A DNA stretch of 64,000 bases from Pyrocephalus nanus (lineage: Eukaryota; Chordata; Aves; Passeriformes; Tyrannidae). Shown piece by piece: positions 11,350 through 21,883 of the stretch (the stretch's first letter is position 1; each line of letters starts with the position of its first letter). The position numbers and the translations under genes were made by a program. The stretch lies in assembly GCA_038380795.1 (NCBI GenBank), contig CM076272.1, positions 1,245,001-1,309,000 of the forward strand, read 5' to 3'. The notes beneath the pieces were generated by a model that made no database searches, was not told the origin of the DNA, and was given only the letters and a program-made list of their open reading frames with translations.

Positions 11350-13984
11350 AGTGTAAAATTACATTTCACTCGGCTGCTCTCCCAGCCACCTCATCCCAAA
11401 GATACTTCTCAAGTCATTTCAAAGCCAGGTTTCACTTAAACACTGTGCCCTCTGTCCTTCTCCAAGCCTTTCAGGGTGCCCTGGTCAAAATGAGTGCCAA
11501 CCTAACACTGCAAAGCTCGAGCCCGGCCTCCAAGAGCTCATGGCAGTTCCATCAAATCCAGAAAAACATGGCCAAGCTACCAATAAGCCGTGAGGGTGGG
11601 AGCTGCCTTCCTGTGCGTTACCTGAGGCCAACCACACGTGGAGATCTAACTGTCCTGAGAGCAACACTGACATCGTGAGAGGCCCAGGACTGAGATAGCA
11701 GCTGAGATAGCAACCACAGGGCTGAGCAGCCCTGAGTGCACCCACTCTCACCTAGAGAAATCCCTGCCAGATGGCTGATAACAGAGATAAAAGAAGCCTC
11801 AGTGCCCCAGTTCTGGGCCTTCAGGTACCCAGAACTGATGAGAACATCTTCACTGGGGCTGCCAGAGCTCCTTCAGGTATGGAAACCAAACCAGAATGAA
11901 CCCAAATAAACGGTCAGAGGGGAGCTGGAGTCCCTCACAGCTGGTGCAAGAAGAATTCGTTACTCAAGAACACTGCAATGTTAAGCACGTTGCACTCTCA
12001 TCTCAAGTTATCTGATGGATGGGAAGGCAATGGGATCAGTTCCTATTTACAGCATACATAAGACAAAATGGTAGATTATTTCTCCTATTATTCTAGCCTA
12101 TATTATCTTCCAGTAAACCCTGTTGTATTTAAAACATCCATTTATCTTCTGTGCCCTCACTGCCACTACAGGTGCCAACCAAGGAAATTCTCCCATTATT
12201 TCTGTGACCAGAAAGCCCATTCATGAGTTGTCCATAAGTGGAATATGATCCTAAAGCTCTGGGGGATGTAAACATTCCCAAAACACATTCCTTTAACTCA
12301 TGAGTTAGTGATCCACTCAGCTTCTGAGAGCACATCCAGAGAGTGTTGGTGCTGCAGTGGGGCTACCACACTGCACCTACAAAATCAGTGATTTCAGATC
12401 CAGGCCCCCAGCACCGAGTGGTACAAGAGCAGACATTCACCATTCTCAGAACCCAGCCATGCCCAGCATTAGAGCCCTCTGAAATGCCATTAATATGACA
12501 CATTTTACAGGATGGGAGTGCATTCTGGGAAGCATTCTCCTGCATTAGCTACACAATTCTCACCCAGCTGCCCTTCCTGCAGCTTGTTTTCCAGTCTAAT
12601 TAAAAGCATTAAAAGTCATCACTCACAGATGTCTGTGCACACCCTGAAAGTACCTTTTGTCCAGTTCTGTCTCTGACAATTACACAGCATTTCTTTGCAT
12701 TTCTTTTGGAGAAGTATCAGCACTGCAATGGCAATGCCTTCCATCGCCCAGATTTCCACTTAGTGCTTTAAAATTCATGCAATGTTACATCACTTGTAAG
12801 GGAGCTGTTTGTCAGTCTGACACCAAGCCCCAAGGACTCTTCATGGGAAAGGAAACCAATTATATAGCATGTTTTGAAGAATACTTTCACAGGAATGCAT
12901 GCATGGGTTTAAGTGACTGCACGTATGAACCTCTTTCTCTAATATTAAAATGAAATTTAAAAAGAAATGAAAAGGATAGAAGTGTTTTGGACCTCAGGAA
13001 TTTCAAATCTACATCTGTGCATTCATCCCTCTGTGGGACATTAACTTTGTGCACTCCTCAGTAAAAGACACAACCATCTACAATTTACCCAGGTGTCCAA
13101 AGCAGAGCAACTCTCCTGTGTGGGCAACCAAAAATGCTGCCAGGTTTTGCCTCTCAAAGCCAGTGCTGATTGCACGTGGCAGGCAATTCCTGGGAAGTGG
13201 AAGCCTTTGTGGAAACGCAGCATTAAGGCACCAAGCAGGTTCTTAACCCATGGCAAAACAAATGTTGAGCTTCACAGAGTTTTAACTGTTGGATAAAGTG
13301 AGGACAATGGACAGATGTTATTTATTATCAGTACTGCAAAGCTGCCAGTGCCATTGAGAAGAGCACCTTGGCTACTGAGGTTTTCGTGTAATATTCCAAG
13401 GACTTGAAGCAGTCCCTGCTCTTCTTCTTTGGCCCACTTTGTGCTGATGGTCACTTCTAGTGAGAAGCAGATGCACCTGTGGACTGCTCCATGTACAGCT
13501 CTGATGGCAGTGGGAAGAGGCTGGCCAGGCTGTAAAACTGGGATGAAAAGGGATGCAGGGAAGTCCCTGGGTAATTGGCAGTTGCTGTTTATTTTATGGG
13601 AGAGATGGCACTTTGAGTAGCACAATCCCCCCGACACAGCCCAGCTCTGGCTCCTCTGCTGAGCTGAGGGAAGGACACTACTGAGTGATTTATCAACCCC
13701 ATTTGCTCTGACATCCAAGTCGCTCTGGGACACCTCCAATCCAAATATAGCCCCGAGAAAGTCCTGGCTAACTCTGGAGAACGAGCAGGGATATCACACA
13801 AGGTGATATGTCTGCAGGCTACCAGCACCTTCTTTGTGGTTAACTCCTCCTCTAACTGATAATCAATCTCTGCAACTGCATTTTATCAGGTAACTTCTGT
13901 GACTGACCGTAGGTAGAGCTGTGATGCTTGCAAAGATGAGAGGGATTCAGACAAAAAACACACACACAGCCAACCAGCAAAGAC
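11350..13984. other. Non-coding stretch, no gene seen
   Basis: Mixed composition. The longest frame is 155 codons on the minus strand (13739-13272) and is unrecognised. No clear exon, RNA gene or repeat family. Confidence 0.55.
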
Positions 13985-14400
13985 AGCGACATTCAGGCAA
14001 GCCCAGAGCACCAAGATTCACCCCACACCACAAAGCAGGCGATTCTGCCACGTGTTTTTTGTGTTCTCCTCGGTGTTACTGGGCTGGCTGTTTGGCAGCA
14101 CCTCACATCACCGAGCTGGTGCTTATTTATATCCTCAGAAACCAAACACTGTCTGCAGTTCACAGAGACAGAAACAGAAACGAAGCAGTTACGTAAGTAC
14201 GAGCCATGTATTTCAGCTCTGGGCTGCCTGGCTTTGTGGCAGCAATCTCGATTCAAAAACTCCCCAAGCAAGAATTTTCTCGCTGCATCTTTCCCAATCA
14301 GTTCGTGACTTCATCAAGATGACTGAGATACGACAAAATAAGCAGTATAACGTGTCTGAGGACCAGAATTCTAATGTGCATCTCACGCTGCAACCCACAT
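13985..14400. promoter_or_regulatory. Candidate enhancer-like element with TTACGTAA site
   Basis: Fourteen CpGs are spread over about 410 bp in AT-neutral DNA. A perfect palindrome TTACGTAA sits at 14189-14196 and matches the known consensus of PAR-bZIP/NFIL3 (E4BP4) factors. From 14250 to 14400 the sequence is AT-rich but keeps isolated CpGs (CTCGATT, TTCGTGAC, ATACGAC, AACGTG). A 127-codon plus-strand frame crosses it without a known domain. Regulatory function is inferred from composition. Confidence 0.3.
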
Positions 14401-15024
14401 GTGTTTTAGACATTCAGTTTGGGCCTCCATTCTAGAAGTAGTCCATGCAATGATGTGCTAAGGTCACATCACCACAAATATGTGTGTTAAGGTCTCATAA
14501 TGAACACAAAGAAAATAAATGTTTGCTCAAGGTTTTTCAAATCATCCTACAGTATAAAACAGGTAGTTCCACACTGCCTACAGAGGATTCGGGGTTGCTT
14601 TGGGGATTTCTACAGGATTTATTTCTCTGCCATGCAACCCCTTTCAAAACCTGCAGGAAGTGCAGCAGGCTGGCTCAGTTCCTTCGTTCACCACCATGAA
14701 CTTCACCTGCTCAACACCCTGCATGGGTTTGGCCCACTGTGCATCACACCAAGCCAGCTCTGGGGATCAGGATCCTCCTGGAACTGGATCCTTTTCACTT
14801 CAATCAGAAGGCCATCAGGATTTCTAACAAGGAGCATCTCTGATCTGTTTTCCTGCCAGGAATTTATAAGGCAATAGTTTTGAAACAGAAAAAAAGTGAT
14901 TCCTTACACATGACTTCATCTATCCCAGCTGAATACCTGAGCTGCAAAGTGCCTGCACATTTGCCTTTCAGTATTCTCAGTATTCTTCTGAGGCTGTCTC
15001 CTATCACTGTAACTTTTTCTTTTC
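14401..15024. other. Non-coding stretch, no gene seen
   Basis: Ordinary sequence with unrecognised frames of up to 125 codons (14500-14877). No RNA gene or repeat. Confidence 0.5.
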
Positions 15025-15041
15025 TTTTTTTTTTTTTTTTT
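15025..15041 (+). repeat. Poly-T tract, 17 T
   Basis: An uninterrupted T run preceded by a TTTTCTTTTC segment. Simple sequence; no retroposon body seen on either side. Confidence 0.9.
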
Positions 15042-18000
15042 ATTTCAAAATACACTGAGGTCGAGTCTCAACTTCTCATTGCTTTGCTCTCCTGAGGAAA
15101 AGAACGAAGATTCTATTATGTCTCCTCAGCAGCGGCGATGAATGAGGGGAAGGCAGGGGGGGAGGGGGATTGGTGCTGCAAGTTCATGCAAAATTTCAGA
15201 CTTGAATATAGCACAAGTAGCACTTCAGCACTTCAGACTCCTTCAGTGCTGAGATCCCCGGAGAGCTGAGTTTAAATCACTAAACTTATTTCAGGAAAGG
15301 GGAGAACACTCTGGAGAGAAGTCTGTCGACTCCAGCAAAATTAATAAACTGGTTGCTCCTGATGTGAACTACATTTCTTGTCAGGAGTTTGACAAATTTC
15401 TAATTCCCTCTTAGCTGGCTTGTGAATGCTGCACTTGTTGCTCCTTTTTAACAGGTATTTAATCCCACAGCACAACAGAAGTGATGAAAACTGCAAAGTT
15501 TCACTCACCTTGCACTTTCAGTGTCACTTAGAGAAAGGAAAATTATGACCTGTCCCAATGTCTGTCAAAAAGAGCATCCTATTCCTTCCCATTTTAAATG
15601 TTCATGCACAGGGAGAGTATTTAATCCCCATCAGGTAATTCTCTTTAAAGAAATCAGAATTAATAAACTGAAGCAAATCTCAAGTAAAAAGTCCTTCACA
15701 TTATGCCTTTTTTCTAAAGATGGGGCCAGTTGTCTCACGTGCTCCAAATCCAAACAGAATTAGTGACATTTATTTTCCATCTGACTGCAATGATTTAGCA
15801 CAGTTACACTCTGAGTTTGGGTGGACATTCACTTTGAGGGGTTTTCTTTTCTCCTGGCTGTAAGAGACCCTCTCTCCCAACAGGAGGGTAATTCAGGCTC
15901 TGTCTGCCCCTCTTTGCCTGGCCAGTCCATATGATAACCTTTTGAAGATGGATCCTGATCCCTGACAGAAGTTTGGATCAACTTTATTCATTCAGGCTTC
16001 TCAACTCCTCAGAACTAATCTCTAGGGGTCAAAACGATAAAAAGATTTTATTCTGAGAAAACAGAGAAATTTGGTTAAAACAAATAACTTTTCAGTCTAT
16101 TCTGTACCTCATCTCACCATCCACACCAGCTCCCAGAAACTGCAATATCTCCAACCACATTTAGCCAGCAAAATTCTCTCCTTAAACTTTCTGCTCCCTG
16201 GAGACAAGGATTCCCTGAGGAACACGGCAAGAGCTTTTACAAATGTTTGGAAGCAAAATGAAGCTGTGTACCAGTTTTAAAAGGAAAAAAAAAAAGGGGG
16301 GGGCATGAAAATATTCAAATAATCCCACATTATTTATTCTCAGGGCTCCAGGGAAATTAAACAAGGGTGGGGAAAAAGGCATAACCTGACTCCTTTACAT
16401 ACACAGCTCAAATTTACAGCATTAGCAACTGAAGCTCAAGACAAGAAAATTGAGCACTGGTCTGTAAATTCACTCTAATGACATCACTGCCAGGATTATC
16501 CTTTTGGGGATGGCTTGTGTAGGGGGTGGGGAGGAGAAGGCAAGGGATTGAGGAAGGGAGATTTGATTATGTTTGAGCTATTTCGATTTGAAGATGCTCT
16601 TAACTGACAAAATAGAAAGCGTCTTATCTGAGAAGGGATTTTGCTCAGCTGCTTCAAAAATCCTCCATACATGCTGAAAGTCAGCACATTCCCCCGAGGA
16701 TCAATTGCCTTGACAAACTCCAGACATGCTCTATACCATCTTAAAAAAAAGAAAAAAAAAGTATTTCCATATAAAAACTTTCTCCAGGCAGAAGCACGAC
16801 ATGCGAGGGGCTGTCCTGGGGCAATTCAAAAAGAACTCCTCATAAGTAAATTTAGTGCTTGCAGAAGTTGCTGCATTGACAACATTTGATACCAAAGGGT
16901 TCTCTTTAATCCAGCAAGCTGCAGCAGGGCAGAAGCCTCTCCTGCACTGCTCTCCCAGATCTGAGGGAGCTCAGCTCTTCGGGCTCTCCATCCACACAAC
17001 TTACTTTTAGCTCCCAGGCTGTCTCGGTGCTTTGAAGAAAACCCTCGTCCCAACACTTCAAGTGCTTCAGTGATTCCTCCACCTTCAGCAGTGAAGAACT
17101 GGGCTCTGCTGAAGGGGCCAAGGGGCTGCCAAGTGCAGCAGCAAAGCTGGGGGTGCAGCTGGCACCGGCTGAGAAGGGGGTGAGGGAACGACATCTGCAT
17201 TTCCTGCACTAAAACACCGACTTTATCCAAGGTATCACCAAACTGCAGTCAATCTCAGCAAAGCTGCTCCTCTTCAGAATTATACACAAGAATATTTGGG
17301 AGCTTTCTGTAAAATACTGTACTTCTTGCATCGTTTGCACACCACACACCTACGAAACTATCCCTACAGAGCAGTGGTACCCACAGGATTATTCTTACAA
17401 TGACAAAATATAGGAAGGAGGTAATTCAAGGAAAAAAAAAAGCTTTCAGTTTTAAAAGTCTGAAATTACAGGTGGATTTATGGTCCTTTGCAGAACAGAG
17501 AAAATCCAGGAACTGAAACTCAAGAGTCATGAAATGAGACCCTCAGCTGGAGATGAGGGCAAGGACTGCCAAATGACAGCCAGGAGGATCCCCTGGCAGC
17601 TGTTTTTGGGTCATCAGCAGTGGCAGCTGAGCACTGCCAGCCCCCAGGCTGGATGTGATGGCCACAGCATGGAAATCAGTCCTGTTCACCTGCCCCAACC
17701 AACCCAGAGCTGCTGCAGCTCTGCCTTGGCACATCATAAAGGGAGTGCACCTTGGTTTGGGTTCCTAATGGGATGTCTCCCAGTGGCTCTTGTGCTCTAC
17801 AGTCCTAAACATGAGAGCTTGCTACCTTCTAAGGGCCTTTGTAAGAGACACTGCTGTGGGTCTGTCTCACCACAACGCAGAAAACTGGACAGTCAGTTCA
17901 GCGTTCTCTTGTGTCCAAATATTTATGCTAACCCAAGTGTCCCCAGGAAAACGTGCACCGGGTGTCCTACCAACCCCTAAAGGGCCGAAGTGTTTTGGTT

Positions 18001-19288
18001 TTCTTGTTTCTCCAAACTGTGGACATGAAAGAATGAGAAGCCCAGAACAACTACTGCCTGAAACACTTCACATAAAAATAACAAATTACCAGGTAACATC
18101 TGCAGCACTGCACAAACACAACCAAGCACAGTGCTGGAATCACCAGGTAAGAAAAGGACACAGGAGAGACAACTAAAAAAAAACCCCAAAAAGTCATTTG
18201 GGTGAATTTTGAAAGTACAGATCCACTAACAACTAATTAGGGACACTGGAGAAATACTGTGAGCAGCTCCTGTGGTATTCCCCAAAGGAATTCAGTGTTT
18301 CCACGCTCGCTTTCCTCGGTGCTCACAGAACACAGCCCTTTGCTCAGGCAGGTAAATGCTCGTGTGAACAGCTGGACAGGGGTTTTCCCACAGTTTGGCC
18401 CAAAGGGAAGGGTTTGGATGTGTCCCTGAGCCAGGCACTCCGTTTCTGTTCCCCACATGGGTCACAGGGTAATACTGTCACAGGGATTCTGCAGGTGAGA
18501 ACAAATACAACTGAGTTTGAAAAATCCCAGAAAACTCATATAAATATATCCTGATAGGTTCCTAATTAGTATCACCATGGCACAGCATTCAGCTGACAGA
18601 TAGCCAGTGACAGTATTGGCCAGCTGGTTGTAATTAGTAATTGCTATCTGTTGCTGGCTTGTTTGTGGGGTTTGTTTGTGTTTGTTTTTGTTTTTGTTTT
18701 TTTTCATTTCCCCCTCAACCTTTTGGCAAAAATGCTGAAAAAGGACGATACAGCCAAGCAAAATCCAGAAAAAATCCTTCAAAAACCGACAAGATTTCGG
18801 TTCAACTTCCCCTCAGCTGACCTGCCAGGCTCAGCATGGGTCACAGGAGGGACTGGTTACCATTTGGAAGGAGCCTCCTTTGGAGGCAGTGAGAACGAGT
18901 GTATTCATCACTAAAAATCACACCCGGCCCAGATCAATATTTACTGAGCTGGGAGAACATGCTGGCCAATGTTTTGCACAGATCAGGGGAAGGGAGGCTC
19001 TAATTAATGAGACCAAAGCTGCAGGTTTTACCAGGCACTTAAGGCGGGCTCTGGGAGCTGGAGGCAGGTGCCAGAGTTCAGATTGCAGGCTGTTAAGTCC
19101 TGGTGCTCCCTTGCTCTCGGCTCGCTGCTTGCAGAGTGTGAAGAGGATTAAGGTGGATGGGATCACTGCCAGCTTCAAGTTGTTAAATGACTGCATTACA
19201 AAAAAAGCTCCATAACTCACTGTGGTGGAATAGTTTTCCTACAAAATTCTCAGCTTCTGGAAAGATAAATTGGGAGGGGGAAAGGGTT

Positions 19289-19290
<2 letters not shown>
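15042..19290. other. Non-coding stretch, no gene seen
   Basis: Mixed sequence with short A runs near 16282 and 16742-16760 and a GTTT-rich low-complexity segment at 18661-18704. The longest frame is 166 codons (17480-17980) and is unrecognised. The part at about 18925-19130 has an ordered, motif-rich look (ATCAATATTTACTGAGC, GGCTCTAATTAATGAG) and may be a weak regulatory candidate. No exon or RNA gene is supported. Confidence 0.5.
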
Positions 19291-19326
<36 letters not shown>

Positions 19327-19351
19327 CTTTCTTTCTGTGTTTTTTTTTTTT
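19291..19351 (+). repeat. Poly-T/polypyrimidine tract (36 T, then 12 T)
   Basis: A run of 36 T (19291-19326) is followed by CTTTCTTTCTGTG and 12 T (19340-19351). This is the longest homopolymer in the window and the place where read length or assembly error is most likely. No retroposon body or flanking duplication is visible. Confidence 0.95.
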
Positions 19352-19359
19352 CCCTGTGT

Positions 19360-19560
19360 GGAAGGTTAAATGCATTTACTGCACTGACAACAGCAGCATC
19401 ATAACCACCTGACCCACCGAATACAAATATTAACTGGGGGGAGAAAAAGCAATAATTAATGACCAAGTCTATGTGCATTCCATCAAGTACAAACAGCTGT
19501 CATAAATATCTTAATTTAAAGAGCTGCTGGATAGGGAATTACAGCACTGTAAAAAGCTTC
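19360..19560. promoter_or_regulatory. Weak candidate conserved non-coding element
   Basis: Directly downstream of the T tract lies AT-rich sequence with several developmental-type motifs: AATAATTAATGACC near 19451, TGTCATAAATATCTTAATTTAAAG near 19499-19522 and CAGCTG E-boxes. Only one CpG. The call rests on motif clustering alone and is weak. Confidence 0.18.
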
Positions 19561-21190
19561 TTCCTTCTGCTGCTTCACAGAACTGGAACATATCAAGGCT
19601 TTAAATTTTTAAACACAGCTTTCATGTTCTTTGGTCCACAGGAAAAAAAGAAAAAAAAAATCCCTGAAAAAGCAGATTGTTAAGAGATTCATCCAGCAGC
19701 CTCCTACCTTCCTTTCTGTCTGGTTCTGTGCACTGCACAGGGATCATTCTGCTTATCAAGGCTTCTAATAATTTTTAAAAATTGTTTAAAGAGTGCCTAA
19801 CAACCTCGCTCCGGGATTACTCCTCCTCTCACACCCACAGTGTCAGCAAATCTCCGTGCTAAATCATCACACCCTCTGGTAAATTGGGCAGACCTCGAGC
19901 TTGTTGTTCTGGTGGGGGACAGAGCGCTCCTAACGAAGGTCTGGAATATTTGCAAGCCACCAAGACAGACCACTTCTCATACCCAGAGTGCAGCCAGACA
20001 AAAATCAGAGCAGGAGAAGGACTCTGCTGTTGTTATCAGAGGAATAAACCAATTTTGTGCCTGCTGAAACCTTCTCAGAAGGGCAGTCCAGCGGTGTCTG
20101 CTCACCCTGTACAAGGTTTTCGAGATGAGCAGATCCTGACACTGCAGCCTGCCCTGGCAAGAACAGTCACTTCATCACCACACCATATTTGAACCTGTGG
20201 GGGTTTTTATTGCCTCCTCTTGCCAGTAAAGAATGACTAATAGCTGTAATTTGTAATTTCCCAGCTTTTGTGGTTTCTGTGCTAAGCAGTGTTCCTTATC
20301 TTTTCTGACTTTCAAGTTGGGGAAAACTTGCCTTGTATACAATCTTTTTTTCCCCCCATTCTATGCCAAGTTATCACCTTCTGGGTCCCAAATAGAGCAC
20401 AGGTGACAAAAGCACCCCCAAACACGGGCACTGAGCCTTCCCTTTGCTTTGACAGGGCTGCCAACAGTCCCAGAACCAGAAGAATCATCTGCCTGTGCTG
20501 CTCAGGCCAAGCAGGATGGAATCCAACTGTCACCTTGTGGGGCTGAACCACAAGGACAGGCACCACCAACAGCAAACCCTTCTTTTATGAAAATGCATTA
20601 AAAACTAAACAAAAAAAAACCCCTATGTACATGTTCCCTCTCAGTATTTCTCAAGCCTCATTAAGCTCACTACAAGTTGTTTATTTAACAACAAACCAGA
20701 AAGCATGAAAAACATTTGAGTTATACCAGTGTACTGGGAAAGAAATTAAAAGTACAGATTTCAGGAATATAGGCCCAATCACCGCTGCAGTTTCACAACT
20801 CACTCAATCCAGAGCATGTGGGTTTAAATCTTTCAGCTGGAAAAAAAATAAAACCCCAACACAAACGGACTCAGAAAACCCCCCAAGCCAAATGAAAACC
20901 AAAATCACAAAAACGGAAAAAGCTGAACCAAACCCCAGGACTAAACACTGCCCATGGTTTAATTCATCTTCTTCACGAGCAACTTCTCCAACACCAGCAA
21001 AAGGCCAATTTATTGCTTATTTAGAGGCTGGCAAGACATGGGGTGGCACACAGGGTGCCAGAGCACGGTGCAGAGGCAGGAGCTGCCCTGCCAGGCTGGG
21101 CAGGGGGATCTCCCACACCCCCATTTTCAATCACCCACCCTACCCAACACTCCTGTTCGAATTCTCGCTCACCAAGCCTAAAATTGAGCT
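19561..21190. other. Non-coding stretch, no gene seen
   Basis: Mixed sequence; moderate CpG content at 19806-19937. The 5' part of the 373-codon frame that begins at 20892 lies here: its first 99 or so codons are Lys/Thr/Pro-rich and match nothing I know. The frame is carried onward only by the repeat array. Confidence 0.5.
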
Positions 21191-21883
21191 GCAGAACTCA
21201 GCCCTGGGGGGCAGAACTCAGCCCTGGGGGGCAGAACTCAGCCCTGGGGGGCAGAACTCAGCGCTGGGGGGCAGAACTCACTCAGTGCTGGGGGGCAGAA
21301 CTCAGCCCTGGGGGGCAGAACTCACTCAGCGCTGGGGGGCAGAACTCACTCAGCGCTGGGGGGCAGAACTCAGCCCTGGGGGGCAGAACTCACTCAGTGC
21401 TGGGGGGCAGAACTCAGCGCTGGGGGGCAGAACTCAGCCCTGGGGGGCAGAACTCACTCAGTGCTGGGGGGCAGAACTCAGCGCTGGGGGGCAGAACTCA
21501 GCCCTGGGGGGCAGAACTCACTCAGCCCTGGGGGGCAGAACTCAGCCCTGGGGGGCAGAACTCACTCAGCGCTGGGGGGCAGAACTCACTCAGCGCTGGG
21601 GGGCAGAACTCAGCCCTGGGGGGCAGAACTCAGCCCTGGGGGGCAGAACTCACTCAGTGCTGGGGGGCAGAACTCACTCAGCGCTGGGGGGCAGAACTCA
21701 CTCAGCGCTGGGGGGCAGAACTCAGCCCTGGGGGGCAGAACTCACTCAGTGCTGGGGGGCAGAACTCACTCAGTGCTGGGGGGCAGAACTCACTCAGTGC
21801 TGGGGGGCAGAACTCACTCAGCGCTGGGGGGCAGAACTCAGCCCTGGGGGGCAGAACTCAGCCCTGGGGGGCAGAACTCAGCC
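21191..21883 (+). repeat. Minisatellite: 31 units plus a partial, mixed 20- and 24-bp
   Basis: The short unit is GCAGAACTCAGCCCTGGGGG (20 bp). The long unit (24 bp) duplicates the CTCA tetranucleotide after GCAGAACTCA. Counting by eye gives 16 short and 15 long units, filling 21191-21870, then a partial unit to 21883. Units also differ at two bases before CTGGGGG (CC, GC or TG). TG occurs only in long units; GC and CC occur in both. Every unit junction makes six consecutive G. The unit has no plus-strand stop in any frame, so long frames (373, 330 and 180 codons) cross it and should not be read as proteins. Confidence 0.97.

Noticed and set aside
20819..20840. GGGTTTAAATC resembling a tRNA T-loop (B box)
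   Set aside because: No matching A box, acceptor stem or anticodon arm at the right spacing.
21191..21883. Regular repeats considered as a CRISPR array
   Set aside because: There are no unique spacers; units are directly abutting tandem copies in eukaryotic-type DNA.
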